Shown here: one piece after another, positions 25,908-33,959 of the stretch | Layout: each line of letters starts with the position of its first letter | Numbering within the stretch: position 1 is the first letter of the stretch | Origin: Pseudosulfitobacter koreensis | Lineage (GTDB): Bacteria; Pseudomonadota; Alphaproteobacteria; Rhodobacterales; Rhodobacteraceae | Direction of reading: 5' to 3' | Assembly (NCBI RefSeq): GCF_024733015.1 | Contig: NZ_JANKJG010000001.1 | Span: 62,001-126,000, forward strand | Length of the DNA: 64,000 bases | Notes under the pieces: generated by a model | The model's input: only the letters and a program-made list of their open reading frames with translations | The model's database searches: none | What the model was told of the DNA's origin: nothing | Made by a program: the position numbers and the translations under genes

Positions 25908-26354
25908 TCAGGGACGGATCAGGGGTTCGACGACCGCGCGGATGTCGGGCGGTGCGGGCTGACTTTTGAACACGTCGGCCACGGTAAAGACGCAAGTGAA
26001 CGTGCCCTCGAAGCACAGCACGTCGTTCTGATGCCCGTCGACGCGGAAGGTGATGGATTTCTCACCCAGCCGCTGCGGCCAGACCGTGCAGATCAGCCGG
26101 TGGCGCGGGGTCACGGGGCTGCGAAAATCCATCGCAAGGTTCACGAACGGCGTGCCGACGTTGCGGTCAAGCTCAAGCTGGTACCAGCCATCGCCGTCCA
26201 GATGCGCCTCCCACCAGGCGTTGATCGCGTCCAGCGCGAACACGGGCAAGCGCCCCGTATAGGCAATGCGCGCAGGGTCGCAGTCGCCCCATGTCACCCG
26301 GATTTCATGAACAAAGGGCGCTGTCTGGTCTGGCACGTCAGTAGGTTTCCACAT
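25908..26354 (-). CDS. hotdog-fold acyl-CoA thioesterase
   Basis: The protein has 148 residues with RVTWGDCDPARIAYTGRL (about 18-35), the catalytic loop of 4-hydroxybenzoyl-CoA-type thioesterases including the Asp of GDCDP. Chosen start MWKPTDVP overlaps the end of boxA by 17 bases. In box clusters such enzymes are thought to release CoA from benzoyl-CoA or from dead-end CoA esters to relieve CoA trapping. Length and motif fit the PF03061/13279 group. Confidence 0.88.
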   Translation of the reverse strand: MWKPTDVPDQTAPFVHEIRVTWGDCDPARIAYTGRLPVFALDAINAWWEAHLDGDGWYQLELDRNVGTPFVNLAMDFRSPVTPRHRLICTVWPQRLGEKSITFRVDGHQNDVLCFEGTFTCVFTVADVFKSQPAPPDIRAVVEPLIRP

Positions 26355-27513
26355 GATAACGACCCTCTTCGCGCATAACATCGCGCAAGGCGGTCCATTG
26401 CTGGCCGATACTTTCGGCAATCGAGGTCAGCGCGCGTTCCACGCCTTCCTCCATGCCCTTCAGCCCACAAATGTAGATATAGGTATTTTCGTCGGCCAGC
26501 AAATCGGCAACGGCATCTTCTTCGGCGACCATGCGGTCCTGCACATATTCCTTGTCGCCCATGCGCGAAAACACCAGATGCTGTTTCATCTGCGCCTCTG
26601 GCACCTTCTTCAGCGGACCGAAATAGGGCAGCGCATCGGGCGTGCGCGCGCCAAAGAACATGGTCATCTGCGCGGACGCATTGCTGCGTTGCCGTTGCAT
26701 GGTAAAGGCGCGCATCGGGGCCGATCCGGTGCCGGTGCAGACCATCAGCAGACGCGCCTTGCTGTCATTGGGCATCAGGAACGTCGCCCCGAAGGGACCG
26801 GTGACGTTGACCGTATCGCCCTGCGCCAAATCGCACAGATAGTTCGACGCCATGCCCTTGGCCTCACGCTTTACCGTCAACGAAATGTTGTGATAGCCCG
26901 CCCGCTCGCCGTCGCGCGGGCTGGAAACGGAATAGAGACGCGGCAGGTGCGCCTTGCCGTCGGCATCGGTGCCGGGTGGGATGATCCCGACAGACTGCCC
27001 TTCCAGCACCGGAAACGGCAGCGCGCCGGGGTCAAGGATGATGTGGCGCACGTCGTGATCGGGGTCGTCGGTCAGGCGGTAGTTGCCCTGCACCGTCATC
27101 TTGGCCGGTTTGCCTAGATTGTACATATTGATCACAGCCTTGGCCGCACTCACCGGCGCGCGGGCCTTGCCGCCCGCGCCAAGATGCGCCTCGGCCAGAA
27201 GGGCCGCGACGGCGTCATCCAGGCTGTCGCCCTCTTCCGACGGGGCGGCTGTCTCGATTTCCTGCTGGTCGGGCAGTTCGTCGAATTCGTATTGCTGTTC
27301 CAGCGTATAGGGCGTTTCCACCACCCGCCATTCGTCGATAGACCCCGTAGGGCAGACCGGAATGCAATCCATGCAGAAATTGCACTTGTCGACATCGACC
27401 ACGACATTGTTGTCGTCATGTTCGATCGCGCCGACAGGGCAGGTCATTTCGCAGGTATAGCAGCGAATACAGATTTCGGGGTCGATCAGGTGCTGTTTCA
27501 GCGGTTGGTTCAT
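26338..27513 (-). CDS. boxA: benzoyl-CoA 2,3-epoxidase reductase subunit BoxA
   Basis: The protein has 391 residues. Two [4Fe-4S] motifs open it: Cys 15, 18, 21, 25 (CIRCYTCEMTCP) and Cys 44, 47, 50, 54 (CNFCMDCIPVCP). An acidic linker (about 75-110) leads to a ferredoxin-NADP reductase-like half with RLYSVSSPRDGE (FAD) and LMVCTGTGSAPMRAF (NADP). It passes electrons from NADPH to the diiron oxygenase BoxB. I use MNQPLKQ as start, whose ATG overlaps the stop of the small four-Cys gene (ATGA). The order boxB - mini-protein - boxA - thioesterase - boxR is on the minus strand. Confidence 0.95.
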   Translation of the reverse strand: MNQPLKQHLIDPEICIRCYTCEMTCPVGAIEHDDNNVVVDVDKCNFCMDCIPVCPTGSIDEWRVVETPYTLEQQYEFDELPDQQEIETAAPSEEGDSLDDAVAALLAEAHLGAGGKARAPVSAAKAVINMYNLGKPAKMTVQGNYRLTDDPDHDVRHIILDPGALPFPVLEGQSVGIIPPGTDADGKAHLPRLYSVSSPRDGERAGYHNISLTVKREAKGMASNYLCDLAQGDTVNVTGPFGATFLMPNDSKARLLMVCTGTGSAPMRAFTMQRQRSNASAQMTMFFGARTPDALPYFGPLKKVPEAQMKQHLVFSRMGDKEYVQDRMVAEEDAVADLLADENTYIYICGLKGMEEGVERALTSIAESIGQQWTALRDVMREEGRYHVETY

Positions 27514-27680
27514 GGCGTGCGACCGTTCAGGATCATGTCTGGCACCAGCATCGCGTCGATCAGCGCCTGGCACAGCCCCTCGCAGCCCTTGCAGCCGATA
27601 CAGGGCCCTTGCAATGACGCCAGATCAGCGGCCAGAAGACGTGTTTGCGGCGCGTGGGCCACGGTGCGTTTTGTTTGCAT
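27510..27680 (-). CDS. 56-residue four-cysteine (half-ferredoxin-like) protein
   Basis: The frame encodes MQTKRTVAHAP, a short helix, then the single cluster motif CIGCKGCEGLC with Cys 27, 30, 33 and 37, then a 19-residue tail. The spacing C-x2-C-x2-C-x3-C is that of one [4Fe-4S] ligand set of a ferredoxin, but the Pro that usually follows is Gln, and no second motif exists. Its stop overlaps the boxA start (ATGA), so it is translationally coupled to the Fe-S reductase subunit. It could be an electron shuttle or cluster-assembly helper for BoxA. I know no characterised counterpart. Confidence 0.72.
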   Translation of the reverse strand: MQTKRTVAHAPQTRLLAADLASLQGPCIGCKGCEGLCQALIDAMLVPDMILNGRTP

Positions 27681-27715
27681 GGGGGCGCCTCCCGAGCGCT
27701 TGGGGAAATGTGGGT

Positions 27716-27740
27716 TCGGGGCAGGTGCGCCCTGCCCCGA
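27716..27740 (-). other. stable hairpin between boxB and the four-Cys gene
   Basis: TCGGGGCAGG (27716-27725) is the exact complement of CCTGCCCCGA (27731-27740), a ten-pair stem with a five-base loop. On the transcribed (minus) strand no T tract follows, so a full terminator is unlikely. Such hairpins often protect the 3' end of the upstream message, which would favour boxB over boxA transcript levels. Confidence 0.6.
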
Positions 27741-27750
27741 TTGAGCCCTA

Positions 27751-29202
27751 TCAGGCCATGTGCAGTTTGACGTATTCGAAATCGCCCGGCTTGTTGTCGA
27801 TACCCACTTTGGGCGCCGCGATCCACGAGGCATATTGGCCGGGCTCAAAGCAGGGCTTCATCAGCGACTGAATATAGTCGCCATCCGCCTTGGTGGGCAG
27901 CCATTCGTTCTGCCGTTTGGTCCATTCATCCGACGAGATGATATTGCCATCGGGGTCCACGGCCACGGACGAGAACACGCCGATCTGGCGGTGAAAGCCT
28001 TCGTGCGGCAGCTTCAGTTCGAAATTGACGCCCGCCTTGGCGATCTGCTTGTTCCAGCGGCCCACGCCACCGGCGGCATCGCGCACATAGTCATCTCGCA
28101 GCCGCATGTTGATAGCGGTCAGGGCGGGTACGTCCTCGGTCACGATCTTGCCGTCCTTGATCGAGGTCACCGCATAGGTGTCGTTCTGAAGCTTGTGATC
28201 GTCGTCGATCCGCTGCTCCATGTACCGGCCCTTGATGCCGTAGTTGAACGCGTTGGCGGCGTTGGTCGACACCTCCTGGCCGAACAGGTCCAGCGACAAC
28301 GTATAGTGCAGGTTCAGCTTTTTCTGGATCGTGGGCAGGTCGATCACGCCCAGATCGCGGATCTTGCCCACGTCATAGGGATCGGTGATGCCATGTTTCG
28401 CCATCGCTTCCAGCGTCGCCTGAATGGTGCGGCCCACGCCGGTTTCGCCGACGAACATATGGTGCGCCTCTTCGGTCAGCATGAAGCGGCAGGTGCGCGA
28501 CAGCGGGTCGAACCCCGATTGCGCCAAGCTCTCCAGCTGCATCTTGCCGTCGCGGTCGGTGAAATAGGTGAACATGAAGAACGACAGCCAATCCGGCGTC
28601 TCCTCGTTGAACGCGCCCAGCATCCGCGGCGCTTCGTCCGAACCGGACGAGCGGACCAGCAGGTCGTCGGCCTCTTCCCGGCCATCGCGGCCAAAGTATT
28701 TCTGCAGAAGGTAGACCATCGCCCACAGGTGCCGCCCCTCCTCGACGTTCACCTGGAACAGGTTGCGCATGTCGTAAAGCGACGGTGCCGTCAGCCCCAG
28801 GAACCGCTGCTGTTCAACCGATCCCGGCTCGGTGTCGCCCTGAATCACGATCAGCCGTTTCAACATGTTGCGGTATTCGCCCGGCACTTCCTGCCATGCG
28901 GGTTCGCCGTAGTGTTCGCCCATCGGAATGGTGCGGCCTTCAACCTCGGGGGCCAGCAGCACGCCCCAGCGGTATTCGGGCATCTTCACATAGTCGAACT
29001 TGGCCCAGCCCTTGGGGTCCACGCTTACGGCGGTGCGCAGATAGACCATCGATTCCTGAAAGTTCTGCGGGATCAGGTCATTCCACCAGTTGATATAGCC
29101 GGGGTGCCATTTTTCCAGCGCTTTCAGCACCTTCTTGTCTTCGCTCAGGCCCACGTTGTTGGGAATCTGGGTGTCGTAGCTTACGTTGATCAGGTCCATC
29201 AT
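27751..29202 (-). CDS. boxB: benzoyl-CoA 2,3-epoxidase oxygenase subunit BoxB
   Basis: The 483-residue class I diiron oxygenase matches BoxB over its length. Iron-ligand motifs visible are NVEEGRHLWA (152-161; Glu and His of E-x2-3-H) and TEEAHHMF (243-250; second E-x2-H). It epoxidises benzoyl-CoA at C2-C3 with electrons from BoxA. Start at the first of two ATGs (29202), which has GGGAGA eight bases upstream. It follows boxC by 77 bp on the same strand. Confidence 0.96.
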   Translation of the reverse strand: MMDLINVSYDTQIPNNVGLSEDKKVLKALEKWHPGYINWWNDLIPQNFQESMVYLRTAVSVDPKGWAKFDYVKMPEYRWGVLLAPEVEGRTIPMGEHYGEPAWQEVPGEYRNMLKRLIVIQGDTEPGSVEQQRFLGLTAPSLYDMRNLFQVNVEEGRHLWAMVYLLQKYFGRDGREEADDLLVRSSGSDEAPRMLGAFNEETPDWLSFFMFTYFTDRDGKMQLESLAQSGFDPLSRTCRFMLTEEAHHMFVGETGVGRTIQATLEAMAKHGITDPYDVGKIRDLGVIDLPTIQKKLNLHYTLSLDLFGQEVSTNAANAFNYGIKGRYMEQRIDDDHKLQNDTYAVTSIKDGKIVTEDVPALTAINMRLRDDYVRDAAGGVGRWNKQIAKAGVNFELKLPHEGFHRQIGVFSSVAVDPDGNIISSDEWTKRQNEWLPTKADGDYIQSLMKPCFEPGQYASWIAAPKVGIDNKPGDFEYVKLHMA

Positions 29203-29279
29203 GTTCGTTCTCCCTGTCGGTGCATATCGGCACCTGCAATGTTCGATGTGGCACGCACACAGGCGCACCATCGGTTAAA

Positions 29280-30941
29280 TTACACGCGTTCCATGTTGTA
29301 ATCGCCGCGCTTGCCCGTGCCGTAGCGTTGCAGCGCGCCATCTGCGCCAACCGCGTTGGGGCGGTTGAAAATCCAGTTCTGCCATGCGGTCAGACGGCCA
29401 AAGATGCGGGTTTCCATTGTCTCGGGACCGGCAAAGCGCAGGTTCGCCTCCATGCCCGTCATCGCGTCGGGCGAGAAACTGGCGCGCTCTTCCATGAAGA
29501 TGCGGATCTCGTCTTCCCAGTCGATGTCGTCGAGGATCATGGTCACAAGGCCCAGTTCCTCGGCCTCTTCGGCTTCAAGCTGCTCGCCTATCGCGGCCTT
29601 CGCCTTGTCCACCGCCTCAGGCTCGCCGAGGAAACGGGTTTGCAGACGGGTCAGGTCGTTCGACATCGGCATCGGGCCAAAGTTCGCACCGGTCAGCGTG
29701 ATCGTCGCCATGGGGCGGTTGTCGCCGTCAAAGGCGTCTTCCATCATATAGGTGCGGTCCACCGAGAACAGGATTTCGGCAAGGATACCGGTAAAGCACG
29801 ACCCGTGTTCGACCAGTGCAGCCATGCTGCGCGAGGTCACGTCGATGCGTTTGAGGATACGTTTCCAGTATTTCAGCACCTCGTTGGCCAGCCAATGATC
29901 GGCGTTGTCCATCAACAGCGCTTCGTGCGCGGCAAAGCTCTCGGGGTCGCCCTGGGTGCGGAACACCAGCAGGCCTGCGTCCATCTCGTTCAGGCGCAGG
30001 TGCAGGATGGCGTCGTCAAGCTGGCGCGCCAGACGCAGCATGTAGGCAGCGTCGCCCTGCGCGGTGAAGGCATCCATATCGGCGGGGGCCGCTTCCTCGG
30101 GGCCCTTGATCGTGATCGTCGCACGGCGCGCGCTGCGCTCCAGCGCCACCTCGACCAGTTCATAGGACACGCTGCCATCTTCCGCGATGGTACGGTCGAT
30201 CGGGTTCAGCGTGATGCCCTGCGTCACGTCCGCCTTGGCCGAGTCGGCGGCAAATTCGCGGGCGCGGGTCTGCACCGTCTCGTCGAATTTCGAGTTGGCG
30301 ATGACCTCGTCCACCAGCCGCCACTCCTGTGCGCGCTTACCGCGCACGCCTTCCTCGGTCGAGCAGAAGATATCGGCGCGGTCGCGGCGCACCTTGCGTT
30401 TGTCTGTCACGCGGGTCAGCCCACCGGTGCCCGGCAGAACCGCCAGCAAGGGCACCTCGGGCAGAGATACCGACGACGTGCTGTCATCGGTCAGCATGAT
30501 GTGGTTGCACGCCAGCGCCAGCTCATAGCCGCCGCCCGCACATGCGCCTTTGACGGCGGCGATGTATTTCTGGCCGCTGTCGGATTCGGCGGCCTCGAAC
30601 GTATTGCGCGTCTCGTTTGTGAACTTGCAGAAGTTCACCTTGTGGCTGTGCTGCGCGCCGCCCAGCATCCGGATGTTGGCACCGGCGCAGAACACCTTGT
30701 CCTTGGCCGATTGCATTACCACGACCTTGACCTGCGGGTGCTCGAACCGCATCCGCTGTACCACGTCGGCCAGTTCAATATCGACGCCCAGATCGTAGCT
30801 GTTCAGCTTCAATTGGTAGCCGTCGAACAGCCCTGCGTCCTCGTCCACATCCATGAACAGGTTGGCGACCGGGCCGTCATATTCGACGCGCCAGTGACGG
30901 TATTTGCTGGGGTCGGTGCGGAAGTCGATGATCTTGGTCAC
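29280..30941 (-). CDS. boxC: 2,3-epoxybenzoyl-CoA dihydrolase BoxC
   Basis: The 553-residue crotonase-superfamily protein is far longer than a simple enoyl-CoA hydratase, as expected for BoxC. Crotonase elements are VFCAGANIRML (oxyanion hole, about 83-93), KGACAGGGYELALACNHI (about 131-148) and SLPEVPLLAVLPGTGGL. It adds two waters to the epoxide and cleaves the ring to 3,4-dehydroadipyl-CoA semialdehyde and formate. Translation starts at GTG with GAGGA about ten bases upstream. A 117-bp gap before it carries a candidate BoxR site, so boxC-boxB and following genes may have their own promoter. Confidence 0.95.
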   Translation of the reverse strand: MTKIIDFRTDPSKYRHWRVEYDGPVANLFMDVDEDAGLFDGYQLKLNSYDLGVDIELADVVQRMRFEHPQVKVVVMQSAKDKVFCAGANIRMLGGAQHSHKVNFCKFTNETRNTFEAAESDSGQKYIAAVKGACAGGGYELALACNHIMLTDDSTSSVSLPEVPLLAVLPGTGGLTRVTDKRKVRRDRADIFCSTEEGVRGKRAQEWRLVDEVIANSKFDETVQTRAREFAADSAKADVTQGITLNPIDRTIAEDGSVSYELVEVALERSARRATITIKGPEEAAPADMDAFTAQGDAAYMLRLARQLDDAILHLRLNEMDAGLLVFRTQGDPESFAAHEALLMDNADHWLANEVLKYWKRILKRIDVTSRSMAALVEHGSCFTGILAEILFSVDRTYMMEDAFDGDNRPMATITLTGANFGPMPMSNDLTRLQTRFLGEPEAVDKAKAAIGEQLEAEEAEELGLVTMILDDIDWEDEIRIFMEERASFSPDAMTGMEANLRFAGPETMETRIFGRLTAWQNWIFNRPNAVGADGALQRYGTGKRGDYNMERV

Positions 30942-31033
30942 GGTATAAGTGTCCTCTTGGCGGGGTGCAGACGGGCTGCACTGGCTTCTTGTGTAGTATA
31001 GTTACAAACTCAGGGCTTCACGACCAACAGAAA

Positions 31034-31047
31034 CGCAAGATAGTGCG
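31034..31047. promoter_or_regulatory. candidate BoxR operator upstream of boxC
   Basis: CGCA-AGATAG-TGCG is a palindromic YGCA-N6-TGCR element, 93 bp before the boxC start. It aligns with similar elements upstream of the benzoate-CoA ligase and TRAP genes. BzdR/BoxR operators in Azoarcus are built on TGCA repeats. Confidence 0.55.
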
Positions 31048-31058
31048 CCATATTGGCA

Positions 31059-31505
31059 TTATAGTTCGTCATTTGCGGTGCGCCCTGCCTGATCGGCGGT
31101 ATTTTCGGCCCACTCGCGCAGCTGGGATGGGGTAAGCCCCGGAATCGGACGGCTGGCGCGGCCCGCGACCAGATGATCCTGCACGATCCTGCACAGCCGC
31201 AGCGTCGCCTTGGGCCTGCCCATCGCCAGCTTCAGCCGCGCGTTGGCCAGCTGGATCACCGCCTGCACCATGTGCCGCTCGGCGGACGGATCGGGCAGCG
31301 CCAGCCAGACGGCTTCCAGCACCTCGTGACATTCCCAGAAGTATCCGGCGTGCAGATAATCCAGCCCCGCGCGCATTGCGGGGCTGTCGAGCGGATCGGC
31401 TCCCACGTCTTTCAGCGGATCGAACCAGCCCTCGGGGTGGCGGGCCGTCTGGCCGGGCACATAGACGTGCGTCGGCGCAGGGGTGCCGCCGGGCAGCTCA
31501 GGCAA
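31059..31505 (-). CDS. DUF309 protein
   Basis: The protein has 148 residues with the DUF309 signature YLHAGYFWECHEVLEAVWL (about 51-69) followed by a helical hairpin with QAVIQLANARLKL. The family is small, all-helical and of unknown function, with a His/Glu-rich core suggesting possible metal or ligand binding. It overlaps the upstream hydrolase by eight bases, so it is part of the ligase-hydrolase operon. Nothing in its sequence ties it to aromatic metabolism beyond position. Confidence 0.85.
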   Translation of the reverse strand: MPELPGGTPAPTHVYVPGQTARHPEGWFDPLKDVGADPLDSPAMRAGLDYLHAGYFWECHEVLEAVWLALPDPSAERHMVQAVIQLANARLKLAMGRPKATLRLCRIVQDHLVAGRASRPIPGLTPSQLREWAENTADQAGRTANDEL

Positions 31506-32310
31506 TCTCGACCTCGGCTTCCTCCATGCGTTTCAGCCTTGCGCAAAACTCGACGATGCCCGCGACGGTCGCTTCGGTGGCTTCGCGGTGCGGCGCATGG
31601 CCGACACCGTCGAGGATCAGGGTTTCCAGAGGCGAATAGATGCGGCTGTCGATCTCGTCGATCTGCGCCATCGTGCCATAGGGGTCGTCCGTGCCCTGCA
31701 CTGCCAGCACCGGAATGCGCCAGTGGTCGATGGTGTCCGCCACATTCCACGCCGCATAGTCGGGATGCGTCCAGACGTCGTGCCAGCCGTAATAGGCATC
31801 GTCAGGGCGCGCATGATATTTCGCCAGTTTCTCTTTCAGATCGCCGGATACATAGGCCGCCTTGGTCGCGGCAATTGCGGCCAGACCACCCGGTTCGGTG
31901 AAGAAATGCGGCGCGATCAGAACCAGCCCGCGCACCCGCATGTCGCTGACGCTGCCCGCATAGATCGCGGCAATCGTGGCCCCATCGGAATGGCCCAGCA
32001 GCACGCAGTCCTGCACCCCCGCCGCATCCAGCAGCGGACCCAGCACGTCCACGGCCTCGCGGGTCTGGTAATCAAGCGGGCGTGGCAGATCTGCGGCGCC
32101 GGACTGACCGTACCCCGCACGCGAATAGGCCAGCACGCCAAAGCCTGTCCGCTTTGCCAGCACCTCGGGCAGATCACGCCAATGCGCCACGCTGCCTAGC
32201 CCCTCGTGCAGCATTACGAGCGTGGGTGCGTCCCCCGGAGCCGCGCCGAAACAGGCATACTCCAGCGACGTCCCGTCGATCTCGATAAATCCGTTGGTCC
32301 AGTCCATCAT
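31498..32310 (-). CDS. alpha/beta-fold hydrolase of the box cluster
   Basis: The protein has 270 residues with LVMLHEGLGSVAHW (oxyanion HG-like turn), the nucleophile elbow GHSDGAT (about 107-113), Asp in QGTDDPYG and His in GVGHAPHRE, a full catalytic triad. The start ATG overlaps the ligase stop (ATGA). Homologous hydrolases accompany box genes in other bacteria and have been proposed to hydrolyse a lactone or a CoA-ester by-product. Exact substrate unknown. Confidence 0.85.
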   Translation of the reverse strand: MMDWTNGFIEIDGTSLEYACFGAAPGDAPTLVMLHEGLGSVAHWRDLPEVLAKRTGFGVLAYSRAGYGQSGAADLPRPLDYQTREAVDVLGPLLDAAGVQDCVLLGHSDGATIAAIYAGSVSDMRVRGLVLIAPHFFTEPGGLAAIAATKAAYVSGDLKEKLAKYHARPDDAYYGWHDVWTHPDYAAWNVADTIDHWRIPVLAVQGTDDPYGTMAQIDEIDSRIYSPLETLILDGVGHAPHREATEATVAGIVEFCARLKRMEEAEVEIA

Positions 32311-33854
32311 GCATCCTCTCGCAATTTAAAGCGCTGGATCTTGCCGGTTGCCGTCTTGGGCAATTCATCGACACAGGCGATCCAGCGCGGATATTTCCAT
32401 TTGCCGATCTTGGTCTTCACATGCTCTTTCAGCGCCGCCTCGATCCCGTCCGGGGACACGCCCGCGTTCAGCACCACGTAAGCCTTGGGCTTTTCCAGCC
32501 CGTCGGCATCGCGCGCGGCGACCACCGCGGCTTCCAGCACGTGCGGATGGCTGATGATGGCGCTTTCGACCTCGAAGGGGCTGACCCAGATGCCCGAGAC
32601 CTTGAACATGTCGTCGGTGCGCCCACAGTAGACAAACCGCCCGTCGGCGCGGCATTCGTATTTGTCGCCGGTGCGGGTCCAGACGCCTTCGAACGTGTTG
32701 CGCGATTTCTCGCGCTGGTTCCAATAGCCGCCTGCCGCGCTGTCGCCCTGCACCAGCAACTCGCCGACCTCGCCCACAGCCACCTCTTCGCCCGCCTCGT
32801 TGACCAGTCGCACGGAATAGCCGGGCACCGGGACGCCGGAGGTGCCATAGACCACGTCACCGGGGCGGTTGCTGAGGAAGATATGCAGCATCTCGGTCGA
32901 TCCGACCCCGTCGAGGATCTCGACGCCGGTGTGCTTTTCCCACCGCGTGCCGATGTCTTCCGGCAGTGCTTCGCCTGCGGAAATGCAGGTGCGCAGGGGG
33001 GCCTTGGCGGTGCCGTTTCTGTCCATGAAAGCCACCATCGCGGCATAGAGCGTCGGCACCCCGCAAAACACGGTCGGCTGCTGCGTGTTCAGGATGTCGG
33101 TGACCACGTCCGGCGTCGGGCGGCCCGCGAACAGCACAGTGGTGGCACCAACCGCCATCGGAAACGTCATCGCGTTGCCAAGCCCGTAGGCAAAAAAGAA
33201 CTTGGCCGCCGAATAGACCACATCGTCCTCGCGCATGCCCAAGACCTGCGCGCCATAGGTGTCGGCGGTGGCCTTCAGGCTGGAATGGATGTGGTGCACG
33301 CCCTTTGGCTGACCGGTCGAGCCCGAGGAATAGAGCCAGAACGCCACCTCGTCCGGGCAGGCGTCGAACGCGGGGGCCGTTTGCGCAGTGCTGTCGAGAA
33401 AGTCGCGATAGGTGATCGTGTCGGCATGGGCCGTGTCACCGATCAGGATGACATGTCTGATATAGGGGTTATCCGCCAGCACCGGGGCGACGGTTTCATA
33501 GAGCATCTCGGAGACGAACAGCGTCGTCGCGCGGCTGTCGCGCAGGATCACGTCGTAGACAGAGGTGGCCAGCAACGTGTTCAGCGGGATCGGGATGACC
33601 CCGGCCTTGATCGCACCCCAAAAGATCTGCGGAAATTCGATTGTGTCCAGCACCAGAATCGCAACGCGCTGTTCAGGCACAATGCCATGCTGCCCAAGCG
33701 CCGCCGCCACGCGCCCCGACGCCTCTGCCAGCGCTCCGTAGGTCAGACTGCGCCCGCTGCCATATTCGCAAAAGGCAGTCTTGTCGCCGCGCCCCTCCCC
33801 GACATGACGATCCACAAAATAGCTGGCCGCATTTGCGCTGGCTAAGGTGCCCAT
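32307..33854 (-). CDS. benzoate-CoA ligase
   Basis: This 515-residue acyl-adenylate enzyme has the P-loop-like YSSGSTGQPKGV (about 165-176), GVGSTEMLHIFLS (about 310-322), YECRADGRFVYCGRTDD with the ATP-binding Asp, and the C-terminal catalytic Lys in PKTATGKIQRFKL. VHHIHSSLKATADTYG and KFFFAYGLGN match benzoate/4-hydroxybenzoate-CoA ligases. It activates benzoate to benzoyl-CoA, feeding BoxAB. GGGAGGA six bases before the ATG at 33854 fixes the start and excludes seven upstream residues. Two candidate BoxR sites lie 30 and 81 bp upstream. Confidence 0.92.
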   Translation of the reverse strand: MGTLASANAASYFVDRHVGEGRGDKTAFCEYGSGRSLTYGALAEASGRVAAALGQHGIVPEQRVAILVLDTIEFPQIFWGAIKAGVIPIPLNTLLATSVYDVILRDSRATTLFVSEMLYETVAPVLADNPYIRHVILIGDTAHADTITYRDFLDSTAQTAPAFDACPDEVAFWLYSSGSTGQPKGVHHIHSSLKATADTYGAQVLGMREDDVVYSAAKFFFAYGLGNAMTFPMAVGATTVLFAGRPTPDVVTDILNTQQPTVFCGVPTLYAAMVAFMDRNGTAKAPLRTCISAGEALPEDIGTRWEKHTGVEILDGVGSTEMLHIFLSNRPGDVVYGTSGVPVPGYSVRLVNEAGEEVAVGEVGELLVQGDSAAGGYWNQREKSRNTFEGVWTRTGDKYECRADGRFVYCGRTDDMFKVSGIWVSPFEVESAIISHPHVLEAAVVAARDADGLEKPKAYVVLNAGVSPDGIEAALKEHVKTKIGKWKYPRWIACVDELPKTATGKIQRFKLREDA

Positions 33855-33883
33855 TGACGCTCCTCCCAAAGACATCGGTAATG

Positions 33884-33897
33884 TGCGCTATCGTGCG
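33884..33897. promoter_or_regulatory. candidate BoxR operator, proximal site before the benzoate-CoA ligase gene
   Basis: TGCG-CTATCG-TGCG; on the minus strand CGCA-CGATAG-CGCA. The core and left half agree with the sites at 31034 and 39093, while the right half is a direct rather than inverted repeat. It lies 30 bp before the ATG. Confidence 0.45.
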
Positions 33898-33934
33898 CCA
33901 ATTTCCGGATACCGCAACAGGGGCGCCATGTTTG

Positions 33935-33948
33935 CGCAACTTAGTGCA
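33935..33948. promoter_or_regulatory. candidate BoxR operator, distal site before the benzoate-CoA ligase gene
   Basis: CGCA-ACTTAG-TGCA matches YGCA-N6-TGCR and lies 51 bp from the proximal site, close to five helical turns. It is between the feruloyl-CoA synthase stop and the ligase start. Confidence 0.5.
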
Positions 33949-33959
33949 AGAATAGGGGC

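Noticed and set aside
29219-29234. GGTGC-ATATCG-GCACC dyad between boxC and boxB as a further BoxR site
   Set aside because: The half-sites have the opposite order to YGCA-N6-TGCR and it lies just upstream of the boxB ribosome binding site; more likely a small RNA hairpin.
27760-31001. Two long plus-strand frames (27760-29301 and 29220-31001) opposite boxB and boxC
   Set aside because: boxB and boxC are unmistakable on the minus strand; the plus-strand products show no family features.
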